Notes under the pieces: model-generated
Database searches by the model: none
What the model was told of the DNA's origin: nothing
The model's input: the letters and a program-made list of their open reading frames with translations, nothing else
Made by a program: the position numbers and the translations under genes
Assembly: GCA_028278225.1 (NCBI GenBank)
Contig: JANQEU010000052.1
Span: forward strand, 1 to 56,523
Direction: 5' to 3'
Length of the DNA stretch: 56,523 bases
Origin: Cyclobacteriaceae bacterium
GTDB taxonomy: Bacteria > Bacteroidota > Bacteroidia > Cytophagales > Cyclobacteriaceae
Part shown: one piece after another, positions 18,414 to 26,223 of the stretch
Numbering within the stretch: position 1 is the stretch's first letter
Layout: every line of letters starts with the position of its first letter

Positions 18414-19111
18414 CCCTGTAAATAATCTATCATGGATTTGCCGACCTCATTTCTTTGCTTCCTGATCCTTACCAGGTATTTGACCAGCTGGGGGGTATGC
18501 TGGTTTTGATGTATCTCTTTCAGTAAAACCATTTCCGCTTGCCTCAGATCCTGGTAGTGACTCAACAGACCCTGGAAAATGGGAGCGTCACATTTCACTA
18601 CAAACTCAATACAATTAGACTCAATAAAGCGCAAAACCTCATCTTCGTCAGGTAGTGTGGCCAGTAATTCCAATACGGTTTCGGATGAATACAGCAGTTC
18701 TTCCGTTTGGATTACTTCGATACTTTGCTTCTGAAATTCCCAAACCAGATATGCGCCCATTACCGTGAAAATGATCATTGCTGCAATCTTCCAGTATCGT
18801 GCAAATGCTGTCCGGGGCTTGATTTTTTGGTGTATCGACTCAAATAAATCTTTTTTGAACAGGTACTGCGGCAATTCAGCGACCGCTTTCGCCAGGACCT
18901 TATCCGATTCATCCTTTCTAAGTTCTTTCTCTATCCCGGGCCATTGATCCGGAGCTGTCAAAGGCTTCAATTGACTGATCGACCTCTTAAGGTTGTCATT
19001 TTCATAGTCCTTATCCAGGATCTCTGATATATTCACCCACACCTCCTCCGGGACATTGTATTCAGGCAACTCTCTGATCAGCCTCCGCAATATATCCGGT
19101 TGAGATTTCAT
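18410..19111 (-). CDS. Putative anti-sigma factor, single-pass membrane protein with N-terminal repeats
   Basis: The 233-residue protein has one membrane helix (about 108-125). The cytoplasmic N-terminal part contains three similar segments at about 11-32, 44-64 and 76-97, each with the pattern Leu-Pro-x-Tyr/Leu, a Pro, Trp/Phe, Ile and Leu at matching spacing (for example ELPEYNVPEEVW). The periplasmic C-terminal part is helical and charged. No zinc-binding anti-sigma (ZAS) His/Cys motif is seen. The assignment comes from topology and from a start codon sharing a base with the ECF sigma stop (TAATG). It should tether and inhibit the sigma factor; this is inference. Confidence 0.6.
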   Translation of the reverse strand: MKSQPDILRRLIRELPEYNVPEEVWVNISEILDKDYENDNLKRSISQLKPLTAPDQWPGIEKELRKDESDKVLAKAVAELPQYLFKKDLFESIHQKIKPRTAFARYWKIAAMIIFTVMGAYLVWEFQKQSIEVIQTEELLYSSETVLELLATLPDEDEVLRFIESNCIEFVVKCDAPIFQGLLSHYQDLRQAEMVLLKEIHQNQHTPQLVKYLVRIRKQRNEVGKSMIDYLQG

Positions 19112-19647
19112 TATTCCATCAGGTCTTTCAGTATTTTCTGCAATAATCTTTTGGACTGAAATAGCTGTGATTTGGATGTGCCCGGCGCTATTTTCAGCAG
19201 CTCACCTGCTTCTTTGTGAGAATAGCCTTCCACTTCAACAAGAAGGAAGACATTCCGATATCCTTCAGGCAGTTTTCTTATTCCTTTTTCCAGGTATTCC
19301 CCGGTTAAATTCTGATCCCACTCCAGCGGATCAGCGATGTCGATGGCCGAGTCCAGAGATTCAAAAAATACGGGATTCTTTTGTCTGGCTAGTCCCGCCC
19401 GTATTACAATAGTTTTGATCCAGGCCCCCAGCGTCGACTCACCCCGGAAACCTGGCAAACTCCTGAAAACCTGAATGAAGGCATCTTGTAAAGCATCAGC
19501 AGCATCTTCCTCGCTATTGAGCATCCTGACAAGAATAGTGTACATGCCGTCCTTGTACTTTTCATAAAGCTTATATTGCCAATGACGCTCTTGCCTGAGG
19601 CAGCCAGCAAGAATTTCTTTCTCCAATGGGTCTTTTTTAAAAGTCAA
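19111..19647 (-). CDS. ECF-type RNA polymerase sigma factor
   Basis: The 178-residue protein has sigma region 2 (YKLYEKYKDGMYTILVRML, then DALQDAFIQVFRSLPGFRG, about 22-75) and region 4 (LPEGYRNVFLLVEVEGYSHKEAGELL followed by GTSKSQLFQSKRLL, about 123-170), the layout of ECF factors that redirect RNA polymerase on envelope signals. The start is a TTG at 19647; no ATG or GTG fits in frame upstream, and later Met codons would cut region 2. It heads an operon in which all four genes overlap by one to four bases, implying coupled expression of sigma factor, putative anti-sigma and two exported proteins. Confidence 0.92.
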   Translation of the reverse strand: MTFKKDPLEKEILAGCLRQERHWQYKLYEKYKDGMYTILVRMLNSEEDAADALQDAFIQVFRSLPGFRGESTLGAWIKTIVIRAGLARQKNPVFFESLDSAIDIADPLEWDQNLTGEYLEKGIRKLPEGYRNVFLLVEVEGYSHKEAGELLKIAPGTSKSQLFQSKRLLQKILKDLME

Positions 19648-19757
19648 CGCCTGATCAGATATTATCTGAATATAGTAAAGTGTGCAAATAAACCCATCGG
19701 GTTGTATGGCTCGATAAATTTTCCGTTAACTATCCCGGGCGGAAAGTAATGCTAACA

Positions 19758-19784
19758 CGGAAGTTACTTCCGCGTCCGCATTTA
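19758..19784. repeat. Dispersed short palindromic repeat, copy B
   Basis: The element contains the near-perfect palindrome CGGAAGT-T-ACTTCCG (19758-19772) followed by CGTCCGCAT. It belongs to the same family as 16844 and 26232. It lies between the permease stop and the sigma factor start, and could work as a terminator hairpin for the permease transcript. Confidence 0.6.
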
Positions 19785-19821
19785 TTTTAAAACAGATAAT
19801 AGGAGATCAGGGATCTTTTTG

Positions 19822-22437
19822 CTACTCATCCCGTAGTGTAGTAGCCGGATTTGCGCGTGCCGCCCTGTTGGTTTGCCACCAAACTGTCAGCAGAGCTATC
19901 AGCATGGTGATAAAAACACCCATAGATAACTCCATAAAGCCAATACTTATCCTGTTGGCTACATCTGACAATACAAGTTGGTCGAATAAATAATAAGTGA
20001 GCGGAACGGCAATCAATCCTGCCATCAGGATCATGAGGATAAATCCTTTTGAAAGAAGATATATGAGATTCCGCTCCGTGGCACCAAGTACCTTGCGGAT
20101 ACTGATCTCCTTGATTCGACTTTCAGCAGTGTATACTGCCATCCCCAAAAGCCCAAGGGAGGAGATCGAGATTGCCAGAAAAGCCAGGAATCCGATGATC
20201 TTGAAATAGTATTGGTATTCGGAATACGCTTCTTGTAGTTTGTCCTCGAAAAACTCCGCTTCGAATGGATGCACATCATCTATCTTTCTCCACTTTTTCT
20301 CAAGATTATGGATCAATGATATCATATCACCGGATTGGACTTTCAGGTTTACATAGTAAAAGTTATCAGGAACATACCTGAAGATGAATTCGTGTTGATC
20401 CGATTCGATCATTGCATGCTGAAAGTTTTTCACCACGCCAATAATTGCCATTTTTTCACCATCCACATCCATCACTTTGCCAATTGCTTCATCAGGAGTT
20501 CCCATATTAAACCGTTTTAAGACGAGTTCGTTGACGATAATGTGTTCTTCATTTTCAGTATTCACTCTGATGGGAAAAGCGCTGCCGGCCAGTAGTTCGA
20601 AATCATGGAGATCAATGAAGTTTTCATCAACGTAGTTCAAATGCGTCGATATTGAATCAAGGGGATCATCATATTTGAGTGTCGCTCCCCAAATATTACC
20701 GGAACTCAAAATGAATGCCGACTTTGAAATTGCTTCTACTCCTGGTACCGTCGAAAACGAGCTCTTAATTAATTCACTATCGTTACCCTTGAGGCGAACG
20801 TTAAGAATATTTTCAGTATTATAGCCCAGGTCAAAGTTCACCGCATACTTATACTGTTGATAACTGATTGTCGCTCCGATGATAAAGGCTATGGAAAGCG
20901 TAAACTGAAAAACAATAAGGATCTTGCGCAAGTTGACTCCCGTAAATAATTTCAATCTTCCCGGGTCCCTGAGCGCTTTCAGTGCAGCAATTTTTGAAAG
21001 GAAAGTCGCTGGCAAAAAACCGGCAATCACGCCGACAAGCATTGAAAAGAACACGAAATAGGCAATATAGACAGGTCTGATGACCATGGAAACCGTATCA
21101 TCTATATCCATGGACAGAAATTCCGGTCTGATAATGTAGAAAAGTCCAAGCGCAAGTACCAACGCGGCCAATGACAGGATCACTGCCTCTAAAACAAATT
21201 GCGTAAATATCTGCCTTCGCCTGGCACCCACGACTTTTCGTATCCCTACTTCCTTAGCCCTCCTAAGTGATCGGGCAATGGATAAATTAGTGTAATTGAA
21301 GCAGGCGGAAAGAAGAACAATAAACGTCAGACCTCCGATTATGTATATGATATTGAAATCCATTGTAGGTCCTACCTGGTTTGAAAGATCTTTCCCTGGG
21401 ACGATCTCGGAGAGATGTTCGAGGTAAAAACCAACTTCATATCTATCTGATTTTGCATTTTCTTCCTCGCAAATCTGATCCAGATGATCCTGAATTTGAG
21501 ATGGGTCCGTATTTTCGTGGAGAAGCAGGTACACATGGTACATCCACATGTTGGTGACTTTGAGGTACCGGTCTGAGCCATCTTCTGTTTGGTCATTTTC
21601 ATAGGTGATAAATGACGTCAGGATATCAAACTGAATATGCGAGTTTTTTGGCGGATCGGCCACAACCCCGGTTATTGTAAATTCATCTTCCCCATTGATG
21701 GTTATAACCTTATTCATCGGATCTTCTTCATCAAATAATTTTTCAGCAGTAGTTTCCGTGATTACAGCGGTATGTGGCTCAGCGAGCATGGTTCCAGGAT
21801 TACCGCTTTTGACATCAAATGAAAAGATGTCAAAAAAGGAATCACCCATCCAATGTCCCTGAAGGGTGATAATCTTTTCGCCGTACCTGACATCCCCTGA
21901 AAAATTTCTCCGGAATAACAGAACCTTTTCAATACCACTGTACGATTCCTTTAATTTTTTTGCTATGAATGGTGATGTGGAGGCCAGATTGGATGGATCA
22001 CCCTGATTGTAAACGCCTTCGAAAGAACTAATAACCCGATATATCCTGCTGCTTTTTTCATGAAAATTATCGTAACTCAGCAGTTCGCTTACGAAAACAA
22101 TCATCAGGATCCCAACTGACATGCTTATGGCCAAACCAACGACATTGATGGAGGAGAAAAGCTTGTTTCGGGCAATACTTCTGACCGAAGTTTTCCAGTA
22201 ATTTTCAAAGAGTCGAAAAGAGTTCATTCGTCCTAAAATTTTGAGTTTTTTGATCGTATAAGTCCTAAAGAATTTGACTGCATCCAGAAAATAGATCATC
22301 CGGGCCCTGGAAAGGCCTTTTTCAGCTACATTGCGATTAAAGAATTCATACAGGTCTCCCTGAAGATCTTCGAGCTTGTCCTTACGACAATACCATTCCA
22401 GGAGTTTATCTGCCCATTTTGGAGGCTGCGGAGTCAT
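19822..22437 (-). CDS. FtsX/MacB-like permease with permease-prefix domain (orphan ABC permease)
   Basis: The protein has 871 residues from the ATG at 22437, which overlaps the PadR stop (ATGA) and gives the family-like start MTPQPPKWADKLLEWYC. The first about 75 residues are the 'permease prefix' module (LEDLQGDLYEFF). There follow two repeats of membrane helix, large periplasmic MacB_PCD domain and three-helix FtsX core: helix near 100-120, helices near 365-500, then a second set near 550-570 and 745-865. The segment RRAKEVGIRKVVGARRRQI is the FtsX coupling-helix signature, repeated as IKEISIRKVLGATERNL. No ATPase gene is adjacent. Such proteins may work with a MacB-like ATPase encoded elsewhere in export or signalling. 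Confidence 0.9.
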   Translation of the reverse strand: MTPQPPKWADKLLEWYCRKDKLEDLQGDLYEFFNRNVAEKGLSRARMIYFLDAVKFFRTYTIKKLKILGRMNSFRLFENYWKTSVRSIARNKLFSSINVVGLAISMSVGILMIVFVSELLSYDNFHEKSSRIYRVISSFEGVYNQGDPSNLASTSPFIAKKLKESYSGIEKVLLFRRNFSGDVRYGEKIITLQGHWMGDSFFDIFSFDVKSGNPGTMLAEPHTAVITETTAEKLFDEEDPMNKVITINGEDEFTITGVVADPPKNSHIQFDILTSFITYENDQTEDGSDRYLKVTNMWMYHVYLLLHENTDPSQIQDHLDQICEEENAKSDRYEVGFYLEHLSEIVPGKDLSNQVGPTMDFNIIYIIGGLTFIVLLSACFNYTNLSIARSLRRAKEVGIRKVVGARRRQIFTQFVLEAVILSLAALVLALGLFYIIRPEFLSMDIDDTVSMVIRPVYIAYFVFFSMLVGVIAGFLPATFLSKIAALKALRDPGRLKLFTGVNLRKILIVFQFTLSIAFIIGATISYQQYKYAVNFDLGYNTENILNVRLKGNDSELIKSSFSTVPGVEAISKSAFILSSGNIWGATLKYDDPLDSISTHLNYVDENFIDLHDFELLAGSAFPIRVNTENEEHIIVNELVLKRFNMGTPDEAIGKVMDVDGEKMAIIGVVKNFQHAMIESDQHEFIFRYVPDNFYYVNLKVQSGDMISLIHNLEKKWRKIDDVHPFEAEFFEDKLQEAYSEYQYYFKIIGFLAFLAISISSLGLLGMAVYTAESRIKEISIRKVLGATERNLIYLLSKGFILMILMAGLIAVPLTYYLFDQLVLSDVANRISIGFMELSMGVFITMLIALLTVWWQTNRAARANPATTLRDE

Positions 22438-22772
22438 GACCTGATACCCTGAAAAACCACATCCGGTATAGTACTCCAAAGCTGATCCCGTTGTTCTTTG
22501 GCTTTGAGTAATGCCACCTTACCTGTATGAGACACTTCGAAAAACCGTTTCCGGCGTCCTCCCCTTTCTTTCGTGGCGTCACCCAGATGGGACTTGACCA
22601 ATCCCTTTTCTTCAAGTCGATTGAGGGATGAGTGTACAACTCCAAGTTTGACTTTCCTTTTTGTTACCCGTTCGATCTCATCACAGATTGACACGGAATA
22701 GGCACTATTATTTAAAGAGGCAATTGTCAATAAAACAAGTTCCTCAAACTCGCCAAGATTTGTTCCTTTCAT
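22434..22772 (-). CDS. PadR family transcriptional regulator
   Basis: The 112-residue winged-helix protein reads MKGTNLGEFEELVLLTIASL at its start, has a recognition helix around LGVVHSSLNRLEEKGLVKSHL, and the wing ERGGRRKRFFEVSHTGK, all standard for short PadR regulators. It should bind palindromic DNA as a dimer and repress its own operon. The stop overlaps the permease start, so regulator and permease form one coupled unit. Two TTCA...TGAA palindromes lie upstream (22825 and 22878). The signal it detects is unknown. Confidence 0.93.
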   Translation of the reverse strand: MKGTNLGEFEELVLLTIASLNNSAYSVSICDEIERVTKRKVKLGVVHSSLNRLEEKGLVKSHLGDATKERGGRRKRFFEVSHTGKVALLKAKEQRDQLWSTIPDVVFQGIRS

Positions 22773-22785
22773 GTTTGCAGTTTAA

Positions 22786-22814
22786 TGTCACACTTCGACA
22801 AGCTCAGTGTGACA
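22786..22814. repeat. Intergenic palindromic repeat in padR leader
   Basis: A perfect 9-bp inverted repeat (TGTCACACT at 22786-22794, AGTGTGACA at 22806-22814) encloses an 11-base loop TCGACAAGCTC. The loop-stem text resembles a repeat common in Bacteroidota intergenic regions. It would lie in the 5' leader of the PadR mRNA. Confidence 0.6.
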
Positions 22815-22824
22815 ATCTAATTTA

Positions 22825-22841
22825 TTCACCAAATGTATGAA
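22825..22841. promoter_or_regulatory. Candidate PadR operator 1 overlapping a -7 element
   Basis: TTCACC-AAATG-TATGAA is an imperfect palindrome (outer TTCA/TGAA perfect). It overlaps a minus-strand TACATTTG (22837-22830), which fits the -7 consensus TAnnTTTG. No TTG lies at the right distance for a -33 element. Confidence 0.45.
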
Positions 22842-22877
22842 AAATAGAAAGTGTAAAGAAACAACAAAATCAATTTA

Positions 22878-22894
22878 TTCATATTTTGTATGAA
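22878..22894. promoter_or_regulatory. Candidate PadR operator 2
   Basis: TTCATA-TTTTG-TATGAA is a perfect 6-bp inverted repeat with a 5-bp spacer, 53 bp (about five helical turns) from operator 1. Both sit in a longer direct repeat that begins AATTTATTCA and ends TGTATGAAAAAT. Confidence 0.5.
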
Positions 22895-22966
22895 AAATTC
22901 AAAATAAAGCTCTGATCCTTCAGGTTGACCTGAACCAGATCACAAGGCGGAATTTGAAAATCCGGG

Positions 22967-23398
22967 TTAGTTTACTTTAATCGCCAGTAACCGGTCGTCA
23001 TCAGTCAAAATAACCGCGAAGAAGGCATTATGAGTAGGCTCAAATACAACCCCAAAGGTCTTGGAAATATTTACCTGTTGATTCTGGGCCATTTGTGCCG
23101 TATGGGCTACATAACTTCCATCTGTTTTTTTGTAGACTGCAAAAATCCTTTGATATGCAGAAGAGTAAAGAGCGCCGACGGCTGTTGCAACTTCTGCCGG
23201 GGTAGTGGGCTCTAACAATTGTTCGACAGGTTTGAACCGGATTACCCCGGGATCGGCCTCTGTATAAAATGCGTAGATCCGCTGATCACCACTATATTCT
23301 ATACATCCGATGCTTGTTTGTGCACTTACCAATCCTACGAAACAGAACATCAACAAGGAGAAGATTAACGCTATTTTTACCTTCATTGACTTCAACAT
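22967..23398 (-). CDS. Small secreted protein, unknown function
   Basis: The protein has 143 residues from ATG 23398; an in-frame TTG at 23446 is rejected because it would put polar residues before the signal peptide. An alternative ATG is 23386 (MKVKIALIFSLLMF). The signal peptide ends near VSAQ. The mature part seems to contain about three repeats of a beta unit: YSGDQRIYAFYTEAD, YSSAYQRIFAVYKKTDGSYV and EPTHNAFFAVILTDDDRLLAI, suggesting a small repeat fold. No family is recognised. It is preceded by a short gap from the PPK2 gene and could be a separate transcript. Confidence 0.6.
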   Translation of the reverse strand: MLKSMKVKIALIFSLLMFCFVGLVSAQTSIGCIEYSGDQRIYAFYTEADPGVIRFKPVEQLLEPTTPAEVATAVGALYSSAYQRIFAVYKKTDGSYVAHTAQMAQNQQVNISKTFGVVFEPTHNAFFAVILTDDDRLLAIKVN

Positions 23399-23493
23399 TA
23401 TGTGTGATTCCCAAATAGAAATATAACAATTAATTGTTAAACCCAATGGGTATCCCCGAACGTACAGAGTTCCTGAATTGTGGTTAGCGTAGT

Positions 23494-24402
23494 TTATTCG
23501 GCAACTTCGTGCAGCTCTTTCTCCAGTTCCGCTTTGATTTCCATCAGTTTTGCCATCTTCTCATCGCTGACTTCAGGAAACTTCAGGTCGAGCTCATCTA
23601 CCCTATTGCTGATCACATCAGCAACAACCGCTCTCAAATACCATTTGTTATCTGCCGGAATCACATACCATGGAGCATCTTTGGTACTGGTGGCATTCAG
23701 CATCTCCTCATATGCATGTTGGTAATCATCCCAGTATTTTTTCTCCGCATAATCACTGGCCGAAAACTTCCATTCTTTTCCCGGGGTATTCAATCTTCCG
23801 ATAAATCTGCGAAGTTGTTCTTCCTTGGAGACATTCAGGAAAAACTTGAGTACGAGCGTGCCATTTCTGGTAAGTCTCTTTTCAAATTCGTTTATCTCAT
23901 CAAACCGTGTTTTCCAGACATCATCAAGTGGCGCACCTCTCAAATCCATCGGAAGCCACTCACTTTCCAAAAAATCCGGATGAACCCTCACAACCAATAC
24001 TTCCTCATAATATGATCTGTTAAAAATGGAGATCTTGCCCTTTGGCGGAAGGTATCGCTGCGGACGCCACAGAAAATGGTGAAGGCGTTCTTCCTCCGTA
24101 GGAGCTTTAAATCCAAATACATCGCATCCCTGGGGATTGATCCCGGACATGACATGTTTGATAGTTCCATCCTTTCCCGCGGCATCCATCGCCTGAAAGA
24201 TGATCAGTACGGAGTATTCCTTACTTGCCCATATCAATTCCTGTGCTTTCGCCAAATCCTCAATATCTTCTTTCAAAGTCTCCTTGCTATGTCGTTTTCC
24301 ACTGATCTGACCGGTATAACCCGGATCAAAGTTTGAAAGTGGTGTATACCCGTCATGAGGAACGATAAATTTTGAATGATCAAATCGATGTAACTGATCC
24401 AT
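23494..24402 (-). CDS. ppk2: Polyphosphate:nucleotide phosphotransferase, PPK2 family
   Basis: The 302-residue cytoplasmic enzyme transfers phosphate between polyphosphate and nucleoside mono- or diphosphates. The Walker A region is FQAMDAAGKDGTIKH (about 69-83). The second motif, NRSYYEEVLVVRVHP, and the lid-region arginines in KEEQLRRFIGRL are also clear. Single-domain length and an N-terminal extension (YTPLSNFDPGYTG) fit the polyphosphate:nucleotide phosphotransferase branch; which nucleotide it prefers cannot be decided here. An AAGGAG sequence four bases before the ATG is an unusually good Shine-Dalgarno site for this phylum. Confidence 0.94.
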   Translation of the reverse strand: MDQLHRFDHSKFIVPHDGYTPLSNFDPGYTGQISGKRHSKETLKEDIEDLAKAQELIWASKEYSVLIIFQAMDAAGKDGTIKHVMSGINPQGCDVFGFKAPTEEERLHHFLWRPQRYLPPKGKISIFNRSYYEEVLVVRVHPDFLESEWLPMDLRGAPLDDVWKTRFDEINEFEKRLTRNGTLVLKFFLNVSKEEQLRRFIGRLNTPGKEWKFSASDYAEKKYWDDYQHAYEEMLNATSTKDAPWYVIPADNKWYLRAVVADVISNRVDELDLKFPEVSDEKMAKLMEIKAELEKELHEVAE

Positions 24403-24511
24403 AACTCCTTGTTTTTTGATATTCTAGAAACTTAGGCTTTCATTTATACAATTTATATGATATATGTCAGCAAGACATCTGGTTTAGTTTCATTGATGAA
24501 AAATATTTTTA

Positions 24512-24527
24512 AACTAAAAAATTAGTT
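24512..24527. promoter_or_regulatory. BlaI-type operator 1
   Basis: AACTAA-AAAA-TTAGTT is a perfect inverted repeat upstream of the promoter of the BlaI-type gene, the first of three copies with the same arms and spacer length. Confidence 0.65.
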
Positions 24528-24534
24528 GAATCTC

Positions 24535-24564
24535 TTGCATTTCAAAACTAAACCTTTAGTTTTG
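24535..24564 (+). promoter_or_regulatory. Predicted promoter for the BlaI/M56 operon
   Basis: TTG at 24535-24537 and TAGTTTTG at 24557-24564 are 19 bp apart, an exact fit to the Bacteroidota consensus. The -7 element overlaps operator 2, so a bound repressor should block RNA polymerase. Confidence 0.65.
24546..24561. promoter_or_regulatory. BlaI-type operator 2
   Basis: AACTAA-ACCT-TTAGTT lies within a longer perfect palindrome (AAAACTAAA-CC-TTTAGTTTT, 24544-24563). It covers the spacer end and most of the -7 element. Confidence 0.7.
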
Positions 24565-24567
24565 TTG

Positions 24568-24583
24568 AACTAATATTTTAGTT
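24568..24583. promoter_or_regulatory. BlaI-type operator 3
   Basis: AACTAA-TATT-TTAGTT covers the expected transcription start region, 25 bp before the ATG of the repressor gene. Centre-to-centre spacings of the three sites are 34 and 22 bp. Confidence 0.65.
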
Positions 24584-24608
24584 TAAATAGCAAACCGCGA
24601 AAGAAAAA

Positions 24609-24971
24609 ATGAAGGAACTGACAAGAGCCGAGGAAGAAATCATGCAGGTACTGTGGAAACTCCGTAAAGCCTTTGTGAAGGATATCATGGGACAGTTGCC
24701 TGAACCAAAACCTGCCTACAACACGGTTTCGACAATTGTCAGAATCCTGGAGCAAAAAGGATTTGCAGATCACGAAGCTTTTGGAAAATCCCATAAATAC
24801 TACCCCCTGATTTCCAAATCAGAATACAGTAAGAAATTTATGAAAGGATTTGTCACCAGGTTTTTCAGTGGATCGTACCAGGAGATGGTATCATTCTTTG
24901 CCAATGAAAAAGACATGACGCTGAATGAATTAGAGCAGATATTGAAGGAACTGAAAAGTAAGAAAGAATGA
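24609..24971 (+). CDS. BlaI/MecI/CopY family transcriptional repressor
   Basis: The 120-residue winged-helix repressor begins with KELTRAEEEIMQVLWKLRKAFVKDIM and contains the recognition helix region KPAYNTVSTIVRILEQKGFADHEAFGKSHKYYPL, followed by the dimerisation helix bundle, all typical of BlaI/MecI. In this family a BlaR-like membrane protease causes cleavage or release of the repressor. The stop overlaps the next start (ATGA), so it is coupled to the M56 gene. Three matching palindromes directly upstream predict autoregulation. Confidence 0.95.
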   Translation: MKELTRAEEEIMQVLWKLRKAFVKDIMGQLPEPKPAYNTVSTIVRILEQKGFADHEAFGKSHKYYPLISKSEYSKKFMKGFVTRFFSGSYQEMVSFFANEKDMTLNELEQILKELKSKKE

Positions 24972-26185
24972 TCGCCTACCTACTGGAAGTTGCATTTTTG
25001 CACATTATCTTTTACACAATCTACTTCGCCTTTCTCAGGAAAGAGAGCCAGCAAAGTCTCAAACGATTCTTCCTGCTTGGATCAGTCTTTGTTTCATTGA
25101 CAGTCCCATTTATTTCCATTCCTTTACCATCCATCACGGATCCCGTTTTGCAGGGGGCGGGGAATATTCCGTTTCTGGATGAGGTAGTTGTCGGGCCTGA
25201 AACCACGAAAACATCCGCAATATCATTTTTTTCAATGATCCCTTTCCAATCCGTTTATTTGGTCACCTCAGGAATACTGTTGATGATCTCAGTATTCTCA
25301 CTACTTCAAATCGCATTGTTGTATTTCAAATCACGAACCGAAGTGATCGACAATATTCAGGTCAGGGTCCACCCATCGGTACGCCGCAGTTTTTCTTTTT
25401 TCAGGCTTATATTCATCGGTGAACGAAACAGGACAATTATTGCACACGAAAAAGCACATGGAACGCTCCTGCATAGTGTGGATATTATCGTACTTAATAT
25501 TTTCCGCGCCTTGTTTTGGTGGCTGCCTACCTCGTGGATAGTGTTGCGGGAGATGAAGCTTATTCATGAATATCAGGCTGATGACATAGCCGCTACTGAA
25601 AAAAACATTGAAGAATATCGAAGAATACTGATCAGTGCCTCGATGGCACCTCTTGGAATGAACCTGGCCAGTTCTTTCCATGAAGGTGCTTTACTAAAAC
25701 GCTTGAATGCAATGAAAAAAACAAAAAAACACATCAGTAAATGGAAGATCGGCATGCTAGGCATGCTGGTGGCCGGAGTAGTTTTAACTTTTTCCTGTTC
25801 GGAAGAAATGGCAGGAAACAATGAAGTGCTTACGAGAGTAGATCAGCCGCCTGAATTTCCGGGAGGTATGGCAAAGTTTTACGAGTATATCGGACAGAAC
25901 TTAAAATATCCGGATCAGGCCAGACGTCTCGGTGTGGAAGGTAGGGTCTACGTGCAATTTGTGGTGAACAAGGACGGATCTGTCGGTGATGTAATAGCAG
26001 TAAAGGGCATAGGAGCCGGATGTGATGCGGAAGCTGTGAATGTATTGAAAAACTCTCCAAAATTCAATCCGGGGTTACATAATAGCAAAGTGGTACGCGT
26101 ACAAATGGTATTGCCCATTGATTTCAAATTGAATGCTGATGGTGAAAACACTAAACTGGAAAAATTAGAAATCGAACCCATTTAA
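24968..26185 (+). CDS. BlaR1-like M56 membrane metallopeptidase with TonB C-terminal domain
   Basis: The 405-residue inner-membrane protein has helices near 5-22, 33-50, 98-120 and 178-195, with the zinc motif HEKAH (160-164) and a downstream EYQADD glutamate, as in BlaR1/MecR1 sensors. A fifth helix near 258-276 is followed by a periplasmic segment beginning EFPGGMAKFYEYIGQNLKYP (about 296) and a TonB C-terminal domain (about 305-395: VEGRVYVQFVVNKDGSV). There is no penicillin-binding sensor domain; the TonB-like domain replaces it. Known roles of this architecture in Bacteroidota are poorly defined; signal transduction to the coupled repressor is inferred. Confidence 0.92.
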   Translation: MIAYLLEVAFLHIIFYTIYFAFLRKESQQSLKRFFLLGSVFVSLTVPFISIPLPSITDPVLQGAGNIPFLDEVVVGPETTKTSAISFFSMIPFQSVYLVTSGILLMISVFSLLQIALLYFKSRTEVIDNIQVRVHPSVRRSFSFFRLIFIGERNRTIIAHEKAHGTLLHSVDIIVLNIFRALFWWLPTSWIVLREMKLIHEYQADDIAATEKNIEEYRRILISASMAPLGMNLASSFHEGALLKRLNAMKKTKKHISKWKIGMLGMLVAGVVLTFSCSEEMAGNNEVLTRVDQPPEFPGGMAKFYEYIGQNLKYPDQARRLGVEGRVYVQFVVNKDGSVGDVIAVKGIGAGCDAEAVNVLKNSPKFNPGLHNSKVVRVQMVLPIDFKLNADGENTKLEKLEIEPI

Positions 26186-26223
26186 GAATAGAAAGATCAA
26201 TAACTCAGAAACCGGATGGTAAA

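Noticed and set aside
22438-22479. Start of the first permease at 22479
   Set aside because: The extra residues (MEYYTGCGFSGYQV) are translated from the end of the PadR gene. The ATG at 22437 gives the family-like start and an ATGA overlap.
22830-22868. Complete promoter for the first PadR gene
   Set aside because: Only the -7 element fits. The nearest TTG is 24 bp away, too far for the usual spacing, so only the half-match is noted with the operator.
23509-24015. 168-codon plus-strand frame within ppk2
   Set aside because: It is antisense to PPK2 with its conserved motifs and has no independent support.
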